Shown: one piece after another, positions 6,913-14,474 of the stretch
Position numbering within the stretch: position 1 is the stretch's first letter
Layout: the number at the start of each line of letters is the position of its first letter
Assembly: GCF_001625085.1 (NCBI RefSeq)
Contig: NZ_BDAW01000093.1
Span: forward strand, 1-37,673
Reading direction: 5' to 3'
Length of the DNA stretch: 37,673 bases
Origin: Nocardia acidivorans NBRC 108247
Lineage (GTDB): Bacteria; Actinomycetota; Actinomycetes; Mycobacteriales; Mycobacteriaceae
Translations under genes and position numbers: made by a program
Notes under the pieces: generated by a model
The model's database searches: none
Told to the model about the DNA's origin: nothing
Seen by the model: only the letters and a program-made list of their open reading frames with translations

Positions 6913-9720
6913 CTACGCGCCCGCGTGGACCGCGAGGGAGCGGCGGGCGTAGGCGCGCACATCGGCGTCCGGGTCATCCAGCGCGGTTTTCAGAACCTCT
7001 CGGGCGGTAACGGATTCGGGCCAGGCGCCGAGGGTGAGTACGGCGGCCTTGCGGATATCCGGGTGAATGTCCGCCAGGGCCAGTCGCAGCGGTTCCGCCG
7101 CGAGGTCGGCGCCGACCGCGGGCAGGCCCCGGGCCGCGCCTTCGCGCACCTGCCAGGCCGAATCCTTCAGCCCCGTGGTCAGCGCGGCGATATCCGCGCT
7201 GTCACCGAGCCGTGCGAGTGCGGTCAATGCCGCGGCGCGCACGAGCGGATCACGATCGGCGATCAGGGCGCGGACCGTGGCCGCACCGCCCTGACCGATG
7301 GTGGCCAGGCCGCGCGCGGCCACAATGCGGACTTCGCGATTCTCATCGTGCGCGGCACCGGTCAGCGTGGCCCAGTCGTCCAGGGACACCAGACCGTTCA
7401 CCGCTTCGATGCGGACCCGATGATCGGGATCCGCGGCCGCCTTGGCGAAGAGTTCCGGCGTACCGGATCGCAGGGCGCGCAATAGATCCACCACGGTGGC
7501 ACGGACCGCCGGGTCCTGCGAGTCGATGTGCGCGACCAGGCCGGTCGCGGCGGGCGCAGCGGCCGGGGTCGCGGCGGTCGTGGAGGTTGCCGCGCCGGGG
7601 CGAACGGCTGCCGCCGGGAGGATTTCGACGAGTTCGCGGAGCCCGGCGATGGCTGCCGCGCGGACACCGACATCCGGATCGGCCAGCGCGGCGATCAGGG
7701 GCGTATCGAAGCCGTCCGGGGTGGTTTCGGTGAGCACCGACAGGGCGGTGGCGCGCACCTGCGGGTCCGAGTCATCCAGGAATGCGGCGAGTTCGGCGAG
7801 GGTCGGGGAGTCCAGCGCCAGGACCGCGGCGATACGAGGCGCGAGCGGCGCGGACTTCGCGCCGTGCGCACCGTTCCAATCGCCGGGCGCACCCGGTCCG
7901 TCGACGTCGGGTCCGCTCCCGGCCACAGTGCCGCGAGCCGAATCCGATTGTGCGGGACCGCCGATCAACGCGGGCTGCGCGACGGGGATGACGGTGTCGT
8001 CCGCGGAGGGCAGGTCATCCAGTCCGGGCACCGGGACGAAGTAGGGCGCGACGGGGCGCTTGAGGAACTCCATCTCGCCGTCGGCGCTCTTGCACAGGTT
8101 GAGGTGGTAGCGCCATTCGACGTCATCGCGTTCGGGCAGGTCGGCGCGTTCGTGGTAGAGGCCCCAGCGGGATTCGGTGCGGGTCAGCGAGGAGCGGGCG
8201 GCCATTTCTGCGCAGTCGCGGATGAACGTGACCTCGGCGCAGCGCATGAGTTCGTGCGGGGTTCGCGCACCCATGGCGGAGAGGTCGTCCAGCATGCGGT
8301 CGAAGGTCTCGATGGCCAGGGAGAGTTTGGTGGCCGTCTTGGGCGGGGCCACATAGTCGTTGACGAAGCGGCGGAGTTTGTACTCCACCTGCTGTTGCGG
8401 CGGCCCGTCCGGATTGCGCAGCGGGCGGTAGACGAGCTCGTGTGCCGCCGCCAGCTGGTCTTCGGGAAGCGTTGTGGGAGCCGCTGTTTCGGCGAGCGTG
8501 CCCGCCGCGTGCGCGCCCGCGAGATCGCCGTAGACGAATGCGCCGATCATGTAGTTGTGCGGGACGCAGGCCAGGTCACCGGCGGCGTACAGGCCGGGAA
8601 CGGTGGTGCGGGCATTCTCGTCCACCCAGACACCGGAGGCGGAATGTCCACTGCACAGGCCGATTTCGGAGATGTGCATTTCGATATCGTGGGTGCGGTA
8701 GTCGTGCCCGCGATTGGCGTGGAAGGTGCCGCGGGTGGGTCGCTCGGTGGTGTGCAGAATGCCTTCGAGGGCGTCCAGGGTCTCGGTGGGCAGGTGCGAG
8801 ACCTTGAGGTAGATGGGGCCGCGCGCGGATTCGATCTCACGCTTGACCTCGGACATCATCTGCCCGGACCAGTAGTCGGAGTCTACGAAGCGTTCACCGA
8901 GCGCGTTGACCTGGTAGCCGCCGAACGGATTCGCGACATAGGCGCAGGCCGGACCGTTGTAATCCTTGATGAGCGGGTTGATCTGGAAGCATTCGATCCC
9001 GGAGAGTTCCGCACCGGCGTGGTACGCCATGGCGTATCCGTCACCCGCGTTGGTGGGGTTCTCGTAGGTGCCGTAGAGATATCCCGAGGCGGGCAGGCCG
9101 AGGCGGCCCGCCGGACCGGTCGCCAGAATCACCGCTTTGGCCGCGACGGCGACGAATTCGCCGGTGCGCGTGTTCAATGCGGCAGCGCCGACGGCGCGAC
9201 CGTTCTCGGTGAGCACGCGCACCGGCATGAGCCGATTCTCTATCTGGATCTTCTCGCGCATGGTGCGTTGCCGCAGTACGCGATACAGCGCCTTCTTCAC
9301 ATCCTTGCCCTCGGGCATGGGCAGTACGTACGACCCGGAGCGGTGCACCCGCCGCACCGCGTATTCGCCGTAGGCGTCCTTCTCGAATTTCACGCCGTAG
9401 CGTTCGAGGCGCTGCACCATGGCGAAACCGCGCGTAGCGGTCTGATAGATGGTGCGCTGGTTGACGATTCCGTCATTGGCGCGGGTGATCTCGGCGACGT
9501 AGTCCTCGGGTTCGGCCTTCCCAGGGATGACGGCATTGTTGACCCCGTCCATCCCCATGGCCAGCGCACCGGAGTGCCGCACGTGCGCCTTCTCCAGCAG
9601 CAGCACGTTCGCGCCCTGTTCGGCGGCGGTGAGCGCGGCCATGGTGCCCGCGGTGCCGCCGCCGATGACCAGCACATCGCAGTCCAGGCGGGTGGTCGCG
9701 GCTAGAGCGGGTATCTCCAT
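6913..9720 (-). CDS. AprA-like FAD flavoprotein fused to C-terminal HEAT repeats
   Basis: A 935-aa member of the fumarate reductase/succinate dehydrogenase/APS reductase flavoprotein superfamily. The FAD-binding GGGTAG is at 20-25, with an acidic end of the second strand near Glu43. Then come HSGALAMGMDGVNNAV (49-64) and PEDYV with NDGIVNQ, which resemble the APS reductase alpha subunit. A second FAD contact, VPGLYAAGDLA, lies at about 373-383. The redox domain ends near residue 590. After a Pro/Gly-rich linker, residues about 628-935 are helical repeats with the HEAT signature (DPDVGVRAAA, DPDHRVRIEA, DPLVRAAALTAL, DPDADVRAYA), interrupted by an Ala/Thr linker. It is the last gene of the gntR operon and its ATG overlaps the upstream stop (TGATG). 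The electron partner is presumably the ferredoxin at 12910. The substrate is unknown; an oxidised sulfur compound is my inference. Confidence 0.85.
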   Translation of the reverse strand: MEIPALAATTRLDCDVLVIGGGTAGTMAALTAAEQGANVLLLEKAHVRHSGALAMGMDGVNNAVIPGKAEPEDYVAEITRANDGIVNQRTIYQTATRGFAMVQRLERYGVKFEKDAYGEYAVRRVHRSGSYVLPMPEGKDVKKALYRVLRQRTMREKIQIENRLMPVRVLTENGRAVGAAALNTRTGEFVAVAAKAVILATGPAGRLGLPASGYLYGTYENPTNAGDGYAMAYHAGAELSGIECFQINPLIKDYNGPACAYVANPFGGYQVNALGERFVDSDYWSGQMMSEVKREIESARGPIYLKVSHLPTETLDALEGILHTTERPTRGTFHANRGHDYRTHDIEMHISEIGLCSGHSASGVWVDENARTTVPGLYAAGDLACVPHNYMIGAFVYGDLAGAHAAGTLAETAAPTTLPEDQLAAAHELVYRPLRNPDGPPQQQVEYKLRRFVNDYVAPPKTATKLSLAIETFDRMLDDLSAMGARTPHELMRCAEVTFIRDCAEMAARSSLTRTESRWGLYHERADLPERDDVEWRYHLNLCKSADGEMEFLKRPVAPYFVPVPGLDDLPSADDTVIPVAQPALIGGPAQSDSARGTVAGSGPDVDGPGAPGDWNGAHGAKSAPLAPRIAAVLALDSPTLAELAAFLDDSDPQVRATALSVLTETTPDGFDTPLIAALADPDVGVRAAAIAGLRELVEILPAAAVRPGAATSTTAATPAAAPAATGLVAHIDSQDPAVRATVVDLLRALRSGTPELFAKAAADPDHRVRIEAVNGLVSLDDWATLTGAAHDENREVRIVAARGLATIGQGGAATVRALIADRDPLVRAAALTALARLGDSADIAALTTGLKDSAWQVREGAARGLPAVGADLAAEPLRLALADIHPDIRKAAVLTLGAWPESVTAREVLKTALDDPDADVRAYARRSLAVHAGA

Positions 9721-10478
9721 CAGATCAGTACCTCCGTGAGATCGCCCGAATGGTCAAGGGCGGTAATGATGTCGGCGCGCACCGCGGAGCGATCCACGCC
9801 GAGTTCGCGCGGTCGCGGCACGTCCAGCAGGGCGCGCAGCGGTGCACCCGCGCGGCCGAGGACGGCGACGCGATCGCCGAGCAGCAGCGCCTCGTCCACA
9901 TCGTGGGTGACGAAGACGAGCATGGTCGGATGTGTGCCCCAGGTGTCGATGAGCAGGCGTTGCATGGTGGCTCTGGTCTGGGAGTCCAAGGCCCCGAAGG
10001 GTTCGTCCATCAGTACCGAACGCGGCGCTCCGGCAAGGCCGCGCGCGAGCTGAACGCGCTGGCGCATACCGCCGGAGAGGCTCTTGGGCAGAAAGTCGGC
10101 GAAACCGGTGAGGCCGATCTCATCGATCCACTTCTCCGCCAGTGCTTTTCGCCCGGCGCGCGGTTCGCCGCGCAGTTTGAGCGCCAGTTCGATATTGGAT
10201 CGCACCGTGCGCCACGGCAATAGCGCATTGTCCTGGAACACGACGGCACGATCACGGTTCGTTCCGGTGACCTGTGCGCCGTCGGCGAGCACCCGCCCGG
10301 CATCGGGACGCAGGAGTCCGGCCAGTGCCCGCAGCACGGTGGATTTACCGCAGCCGGACGGCCCGGTGAGAATGAGGATCTCGCCCGGCCGCACCTCCAG
10401 GGACAGATCGCTGATGACCGGTGTTCCGGTGTAGGACAGGTCGATTCCGTCCAGTCGCAGGCTCATACCGCTGGTCAT
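9720..10478 (-). CDS. ABC importer ATPase, SsuB/TauB type
   Basis: A 252-aa cytoplasmic ATPase of the nitrate/sulfonate/taurine importer group. Walker A is GPSGCGKS at about residues 38-45. The Q-loop region VVFQDNALLPWRTV is typical of SsuB/TauB. The signature is LSGGMRQRVQLARGL, Walker B is VLMDEPFGALD and the switch histidine is in FVTHDVDEALLL. Its ATG overlaps the permease stop by four bases (ATGA), and its own stop overlaps the flavoprotein start, so the three genes are translationally coupled. It powers the permease at 10475-11467. Confidence 0.93.
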   Translation of the reverse strand: MTSGMSLRLDGIDLSYTGTPVISDLSLEVRPGEILILTGPSGCGKSTVLRALAGLLRPDAGRVLADGAQVTGTNRDRAVVFQDNALLPWRTVRSNIELALKLRGEPRAGRKALAEKWIDEIGLTGFADFLPKSLSGGMRQRVQLARGLAGAPRSVLMDEPFGALDSQTRATMQRLLIDTWGTHPTMLVFVTHDVDEALLLGDRVAVLGRAGAPLRALLDVPRPRELGVDRSAVRADIITALDHSGDLTEVLI

Positions 10479-11467
10479 TTGGTCACCTCCGGCACGCGCG
10501 GCAGCCAGTGCGTGACCCGCCGTCCGATGAGTTCGACGGCGGCCGAGGTGCCGTACCCCAGGACGCCGATGGTGATGATGCCGACGAAGACGCCCGGATA
10601 GTCGACGATGGTGTACGCCTGCCAGGTGCGGTAGCCGACACCCAGTCGCCCGGAGATCATTTCCGCGGAGACCACGCAGATCCAGGCCACGCCGATCCCC
10701 ACCGACAGACCACTGAACACACCGGGCAGGCTGCCGGGCACTACGACTCGCAGCAGCACATCCCAGCGGCTGCCGCCGAGCGTGCGCACCGAATCCTCCC
10801 AGATGGTCGGCAGCGCGCGCACCGCGTGCCGGGTGGAGACCATGACCGGGAAGAACGCGGCGAGGAAGGTGATGAACACGATTCCGGCCTCATCGTCCGG
10901 GAAGAGCAGAATCGCCACGGGCACAACGGCGATGGCGGGAATCGGCCGGGCCAGTTCGGTGAGCGGTCCGATGGTGTCCGCGACCCAGCGCGAACGCCCC
11001 AGCGCCACACCGAGTGTCACGCCCAGCACGGCCGCGAGCCCGAAGCCGGTGAGAATGCGGATCAGCGACTGGCCGAGGTCGAGGTAGAAGGTGTGGGTCC
11101 CCAGCTGCTTGTGGAAGGCCCGCACGATCTCGGTGACCGTCGGCAGGGTGTCGAAGCGCACCCACAGCCGAATGTCATTGGCGGTCAGGAACTGCCAGGC
11201 ACCCACCGCGACGAGTACGGAGGCGAGGCGGATGAGGCGGGAGCGCCAGACCGCCGCGCGAGGCCGCCCACCCCCGCGCGCTCCCCGTACCACCACCCCG
11301 TCACCCCGGCCTGCACCGAGCCCGTCATCCCGGCCCGCGTCCACACCGATATCCCGGCGTGCTTGTGGCCGGGATCCACCTTTTTCGAGTGGGTCACCAT
11401 GGATCCCGGTCACAAGCGTGCCGGGATGACGAGGGGAACGGGGGGTTGAAGCGGTGTGGGAACTCAT
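10475..11467 (-). CDS. ABC importer permease, SsuC/TauC type, with repeat-encoded N-terminal extension
   Basis: A 330-aa inner-membrane permease of the BPD_transp_1 family. Helices start at about residue 78 (LIRLASVLVAVGAW), and the EAA-type loop follows AVRALPTIWEDSVRTLGGSRWD. SsuC/TauC proteins are usually 250-280 aa; the extra 60-70 N-terminal residues here are Gly/Arg/Pro-rich and are encoded by the palindromic repeat at 11324-11430. The ATG at 11467 overlaps the upstream binding-protein stop as ATGA. That coupling argues the extension is translated rather than mis-annotated, although GTG codons at about residues 58-59 could serve as an internal start. Confidence 0.88.
   Translation of the reverse strand: MSSHTASTPRSPRHPGTLVTGIHGDPLEKGGSRPQARRDIGVDAGRDDGLGAGRGDGVVVRGARGGGRPRAAVWRSRLIRLASVLVAVGAWQFLTANDIRLWVRFDTLPTVTEIVRAFHKQLGTHTFYLDLGQSLIRILTGFGLAAVLGVTLGVALGRSRWVADTIGPLTELARPIPAIAVVPVAILLFPDDEAGIVFITFLAAFFPVMVSTRHAVRALPTIWEDSVRTLGGSRWDVLLRVVVPGSLPGVFSGLSVGIGVAWICVVSAEMISGRLGVGYRTWQAYTIVDYPGVFVGIITIGVLGYGTSAAVELIGRRVTHWLPRVPEVTK
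11324..11430. repeat. REP-like palindromic repeat inside the permease gene
   Basis: The outer arms GTCATCCCGGC (11324-11334) and GCCGGGATGAC (11420-11430) are exact reverse complements. Inside, 11351-11380 and 11398-11427 form a long imperfect inverted repeat (about 27 of 30 positions pair) around a spacer containing TTTTTCGAGT. A degenerate extra unit (GTCACCCCGGC) lies at 11300-11310. The structure resembles dispersed repetitive palindromes normally found between genes. Here it lies in frame within codons about 13-49 of the permease. Only one cluster is present in this window, so its dispersion in the genome is inferred. Confidence 0.75.
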
Positions 11468-12897
11468 TGCCGGACCTCGGTGATGGCCTGGTCGTAGGTG
11501 ACGGGGGTACCCGAGGGGTGCCGGGTCAGGTAGCGCTGGGCCGCGGCGACGGTGGTGAAGGGCAGGTAGGTTTCGCCGTCGCGGACCCAGATCGCCTTGT
11601 CGGCGAACCAGCGGGTGCCGAGTTCTGCGTCGGGGATGTAGGCGGCGCGGACCGTCTTACCTTGTGCGCGAGCCTGCTTGACGGCGCGCAAGAGGGCGGT
11701 CGGATCGACGGCGGGCTGTGTGGTGCCCGAACCGGTGAACCAGATCTCGCCCGCCAGCGCCGGGTTGTCGGCGGGGCGGTTCGCTACCGGGTCCACGCCG
11801 GAGACGAGCGCCGGGTTGGCGCTATTGCCCAGCACCGCATCGTAATTCGCGCCGGATTCCGCGAACGCCTTGCGCAATGCGGTGTCGTCGACGAACTTGT
11901 CGATATCCAGGTCCGCGAAGTCGCCGATCGACTTCAGGTACGGCACATCGGCTTTGAAGGCGTCGATCAGGTTCGGCTTGAGGGTGGTGTCGAAGGAGGT
12001 TCCGCCCGGCCCGTTGTAGAGATACACGACCTCCTGAGGCAGGCCGCTGCCCTCGGCGACGAGCTCGGCCGCTTCCAGTGGCTGCCTGTGGATGAAATCG
12101 GTCGCGTCGAGTTGTGCGCGCAGGAAGGCATCGAGCACCTCCGGGTGCTGTTTCGCGTAGTCGCGACGGGCCACCACGCCGTGGAAGGTCGGGACGTTCA
12201 GCTCCGCACCGTCGTAGAGGAGCTTGGCCTTGTTCTGGAAGACGAGCAGTCCGGGCCAGGCCACGAACTGCGAAAGCGCCGCCACCTGACCGGATTCCAG
12301 TGCGGAGGAGCCGATCTGGGGTTGCTGATTGAGCACCTCGACCCCGCTCTTGGGATCGATCCCGGCCCGGGTGAGCGCCTGCACCAGGGTGCCGTGCCCG
12401 GCGGAGCCGACGCTGGCCGAAACCTTCTGTCCGGCAATGTCCTTGATGGTGTTCGCCTTCGAATCGGGCGGCACCACAACCATATTGAGCGCACCCTTGG
12501 GGTTGTACCCGGTGATCGAGACCAGTTCGGTCTTGGACCGCTCATTGGCCTGCGTGCGCGAACCATTGATGAGCAGCGGGTAATCGCCCATGGAACCGAT
12601 ATCGATCTTCTCGGCCACCATCTGCGCGGTGATCGGCGCGCCGGTGTCGTAGTCCTGCCACTCCACCTGATATTTCGGCCCGCCGTGCGCGCTCAGGTCA
12701 TTGAGCCGCTGCTCCAGAAATCCCTTGGCCTTCAACAGGGTTCCGGCGGTGACGGTATTGATGGTCTTGGACTGGTAGCCCACGACCAGCTTGACCGTGT
12801 CGCCGCCGCCGCTCGATTCCAGGGAGCAGCCGGAGACGGTCAGGGCGAGGGCGGCGGCGAGGGCCGCCGCGGTGATCCGGGCGGGGTGGTACTTCAT
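11464..12897 (-). CDS. Lipoprotein substrate-binding protein (SsuA/NMT1-like) with C-terminal NosL-like segment
   Basis: A 477-aa ABC binding protein. The lipobox VSGC ends at Cys24, so the mature protein is membrane-tethered outside the cell. Residues about 35-340 follow the nitrate/sulfonate/taurine-binding fold (KLVVGYQSK, MVAEKIDIGSMGDYPLLINGS (shown to Gly), VSASVGSAGHGTL, ALESGQVAAL). The family is usually 310-350 aa; the last 95 residues are extra. Their final part (WFADKAIWVRDG, YLPFTTVAAAQRYL, TPVTYDQAI) resembles the C-terminal half of NosL-type accessory domains, but without the Met/Cys metal ligands. It follows the ferredoxin gene after 12 bases and overlaps the permease. The ligand is unknown; a sulfonate or related oxyanion is likely from the partner types. 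Confidence 0.87.
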   Translation of the reverse strand: MKYHPARITAAALAAALALTVSGCSLESSGGGDTVKLVVGYQSKTINTVTAGTLLKAKGFLEQRLNDLSAHGGPKYQVEWQDYDTGAPITAQMVAEKIDIGSMGDYPLLINGSRTQANERSKTELVSITGYNPKGALNMVVVPPDSKANTIKDIAGQKVSASVGSAGHGTLVQALTRAGIDPKSGVEVLNQQPQIGSSALESGQVAALSQFVAWPGLLVFQNKAKLLYDGAELNVPTFHGVVARRDYAKQHPEVLDAFLRAQLDATDFIHRQPLEAAELVAEGSGLPQEVVYLYNGPGGTSFDTTLKPNLIDAFKADVPYLKSIGDFADLDIDKFVDDTALRKAFAESGANYDAVLGNSANPALVSGVDPVANRPADNPALAGEIWFTGSGTTQPAVDPTALLRAVKQARAQGKTVRAAYIPDAELGTRWFADKAIWVRDGETYLPFTTVAAAQRYLTRHPSGTPVTYDQAITEVRQ

Positions 12898-12909
12898 GGC
12901 AAGGGTCCT

Positions 12910-13137
12910 TCAGCGCAGCAGGTAGGGCATATTGACGGTGACCGCGCCGGTGGGACAGCGCGCGGCGCACGGGCCGCAGTACCAGCACTCGTCCACGTGC
13001 ATGAACGCCTTGCCGTTCTCGGGATTGATGGCAAGGGAGTCCAGGGGGCAGATCTCCACGCAGAGCGTGCAGCCCTGAATGCAGAGGGATTCGTCGATGG
13101 TGACGGGGACGTCGGCGCGCTGATTGACCAGTGCCAT
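12910..13137 (-). CDS. AprB-like 2x[4Fe-4S] ferredoxin
   Basis: A 75-aa soluble ferredoxin. Cluster I ligands are Cys19, Cys23, Cys26 and Cys30, with an unusual three-residue first gap (CIQGCTLCVEICP). Cluster II is Cys51, Cys54, Cys57 and Cys61 (CWYCGPCAARCP). The second motif closely parallels the CWECYSCVKMCP motif of the APS reductase beta subunit, and the protein pairs with the AprA-like flavoprotein in the same operon. Its ATG directly abuts the GntR stop (TGA-ATG), and GGAGG lies nine bases upstream inside the gntR end. Its likely role is to pass electrons to the flavoprotein. Confidence 0.9.
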   Translation of the reverse strand: MALVNQRADVPVTIDESLCIQGCTLCVEICPLDSLAINPENGKAFMHVDECWYCGPCAARCPTGAVTVNMPYLLR

Positions 13138-13905
13138 TCAGATCAGCCTCCAATCGGTGCGTTCGGGCGGCCGGGTGAGGCTGCCGCGCATGGTGATTCG
13201 GTCGCCGCGCATGCGGATGTATTCCAGGTCGACGGGTCGCCCGTCGTCGAGTTCGGTGAGGCGTTCCAGCAACAGCAGCGCGCCGCCCTCGGGCAGTTGC
13301 AGGGTGGCGGCGGAGTGCGCGTCGGCGGTGATGGCCTCCAGCGCCAGATCGGCGGAGCCGAGCGGGCCGCCGCTGATCTGTTCGATGAGCGCGAACACGT
13401 CGTTCGTCTCCAGGTCGCGGGTGATGACCTCATCGCCGATATCCGGGACCAGATAGGTGAGGTCGAGGCTGAGCGGGAGATCGCCGAACCAGCGCAGCCG
13501 CTCGATATATACCGCGGGTTCGCCGGGGGCGAGCCGCAATTTGCGGGCTACCGCCGGGGGCGGGGTGATGCGGGTGGCGGCGCGCACCTCGTTGCGGACC
13601 TCGCCGTGGCCGCGCAGCGTCTCCTTCAGACCGAGCAGGGCGTCGAGACCGTGGTCGTATTTGCGCCGCGCCACATGGGTGCCGATCTTGGGTGCGCGTT
13701 CGATCAGCCCCTCGTCCTTGAGCAGGGCGAGGGCGTCGCGCACGGTATTGCGGGAGACGGTGAATTCGGCGGCGAGTTCGGCCTCGGTGGGCAGTGAGTT
13801 CTCGATCGCTCCGCTATGGATCTGCTGCCGCACGATATCGGCCACCTGGCGGGCTCGATCGGCGCGGCGGGCGGGGGCGCGCAGCGGTGTCGGTTCCGAT
13901 GGCAC
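13138..13905 (-). CDS. GntR-family transcriptional regulator (HutC subfamily, UTRA domain)
   Basis: A 255-aa regulator. The winged helix lies at about residues 20-85 (LPTEAELAAEFTVSRNTVRDAL then LLKDEGLIER). The UTRA effector domain follows (VYIERLRWFGDLPLSLD through GALLLLERLTELDDGRPVDLEYIRMRGD), ending at the C-terminus. The GTG start is supported by AAAGGAG at 13912-13918. It is the first gene of the six-gene operon, so autoregulation is likely, and a perfect inverted repeat covers its promoter region (13918-13953). The effector is unknown, probably a substrate or product of the AprA/B-like pathway. Confidence 0.92.
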   Translation of the reverse strand: MPSEPTPLRAPARRADRARQVADIVRQQIHSGAIENSLPTEAELAAEFTVSRNTVRDALALLKDEGLIERAPKIGTHVARRKYDHGLDALLGLKETLRGHGEVRNEVRAATRITPPPAVARKLRLAPGEPAVYIERLRWFGDLPLSLDLTYLVPDIGDEVITRDLETNDVFALIEQISGGPLGSADLALEAITADAHSAATLQLPEGGALLLLERLTELDDGRPVDLEYIRMRGDRITMRGSLTRPPERTDWRLI

Positions 13906-13917
13906 GGTATCTCCTTT

Positions 13918-13953
13918 CCGCCATTGACCAGCGGTTTCAGACTGTAATGGCGG
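13918..13953 (-). promoter_or_regulatory. Candidate operator of the gntR operon
   Basis: CCGCCATT (13918-13925) and AATGGCGG (13946-13953) are perfect reverse complements separated by 20 bases. On the minus strand a -10-like TACAGT (13946-13941) overlaps the upstream arm, and the downstream arm touches the ribosome binding site of gntR. This is a good geometry for repression by the GntR protein. No convincing -35 is visible. Confidence 0.5.
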
Positions 13954-14190
13954 CGGCGCGGATGGCTCGGGGGGCGTGTATCGGCCCGTCCGGTCGCCGC
14001 CGATATTGCGCCGCCGGCCCGTGCTCCCGGCCTGCCGCGATGAGCGCCCGCGGGGCTATTGCGCCACCTCGCGCCGGTTGGCTGAGCCTTGGAATCACGA
14101 TGATCGGAATACCTGCGCTCGCGTGCGCGAAGGAGTGGACTGGGATGAAGTGAGCTGCCACTCATTTCTCGAGATGTGGGAGAACGGATT
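13954..14190. other. Non-coding stretch between divergent promoters
   Basis: About 240 bases between the gntR operator and the ROK leader promoter. Short frames exist on both strands (a 74-codon GTG frame on minus, a 68-codon ATG frame on plus), but neither has a ribosome binding site or a recognisable sequence. GC-rich hairpins such as GCGCTCGCGTGCGC (14116-14129) are present. No known riboswitch could be assigned. Confidence 0.35.
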
Positions 14191-14218
14191 CCGCTCGGCT
14201 CGAGCGGAGTGTTAACTT
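14191..14218 (+). promoter_or_regulatory. Promoter and inverted repeat of the ROK leader transcript
   Basis: A -10-like TAACTT at 14213-14218 lies seven bases before the A of the ATG at 14226. That spacing would place transcription start on the start codon and give a leaderless mRNA. Just upstream, CCGCTCG (14191-14197) and CGAGCGG (14201-14207) form a perfect 7-bp inverted repeat over the expected -35 position. It could be an operator, possibly for the ROK protein itself. Confidence 0.5.
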
Positions 14219-14225
14219 TGTACAC

Positions 14226-14342
14226 ATGTCCGCCAACCACACTCATGTCGCACGGGTCACGTATGTGACCGTGGCGCTGGGTGTACGGCTGCCTCGCCAG
14301 CGGGAACTGTGTTGTCCCTGCCTGCCCGCAGCCGAGTTTTGA
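14226..14342 (+). CDS. Polycysteine leader peptide (38 aa)
   Basis: A short reading frame, too small for most gene finders, beginning MSANHTHVARVTYV and containing ELCCPCLP before the end AAEF. Three of the four codons at 14310-14321 are cysteine (TGT TGT CCC TGC), while cysteine is rare in neighbouring proteins. No Shine-Dalgarno is present, but a -10-like hexamer sits seven bases upstream, as expected for leaderless translation. A terminator-like hairpin follows 11 bases after the stop, then the ROK gene. Polycysteine leaderless small frames that act as cysteine-responsive attenuators have been described in mycobacteria; this matches that architecture. The likely role is to let the ribosome sense charged Cys-tRNA rather than to make a functional protein. 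Confidence 0.72.
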   Translation: MSANHTHVARVTYVTVALGVRLPRQRELCCPCLPAAEF

Positions 14343-14353
14343 CCTCCCGTTTC

Positions 14354-14384
14354 GCCTCGAATCCCCGCTGATTCGGCTTTCGTT
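14354..14384 (+). terminator. Candidate attenuator hairpin after the polycysteine frame
   Basis: GCC-T-CGAATC (14354-14363) pairs with GATTCG-GC (14370-14377) around a six-base loop, followed by TTTCGTT (14378-14384). The stem is moderate and the T-run is interrupted, so termination would be partial. Its position, just after the Cys-rich frame and about 90 bases before the ROK start, suits transcription attenuation. The competing antiterminator fold is not evident by eye. Confidence 0.5.
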
Positions 14385-14474
14385 CCGGGCTTCCTCGCTG
14401 CACCGCTGAAATCTCTTCGTGTAGGCATTCGTCCCCCTGTACCCAGGTCGGGACCGCGGCAAGGACTTCACATC

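Noticed and set aside
7528..13797. Very long plus-strand reading frames (7528-9705 and 11359-13797) opposite the flavoprotein and ABC genes
   Set aside because: They mirror minus-strand genes with clear domains, are Gly/Arg/Asp-rich low-complexity translations and have no recognisable family. Long antisense frames are normal in high-GC DNA.
14075..14145. Possible TPP-type riboswitch (CTGAG ... GATGATCGGAATACC ... GCGAAGG)
   Set aside because: Only loose resemblance to the P4/P5 part. The CTGAGA core and the helices do not align properly, and no thiamine gene follows.
13937..14161. 74-codon minus-strand and 68-codon plus-strand frames between gntR and the ROK leader
   Set aside because: No ribosome binding site, no promoter in a suitable place, and no recognisable sequence; the composition looks like random high-GC DNA.
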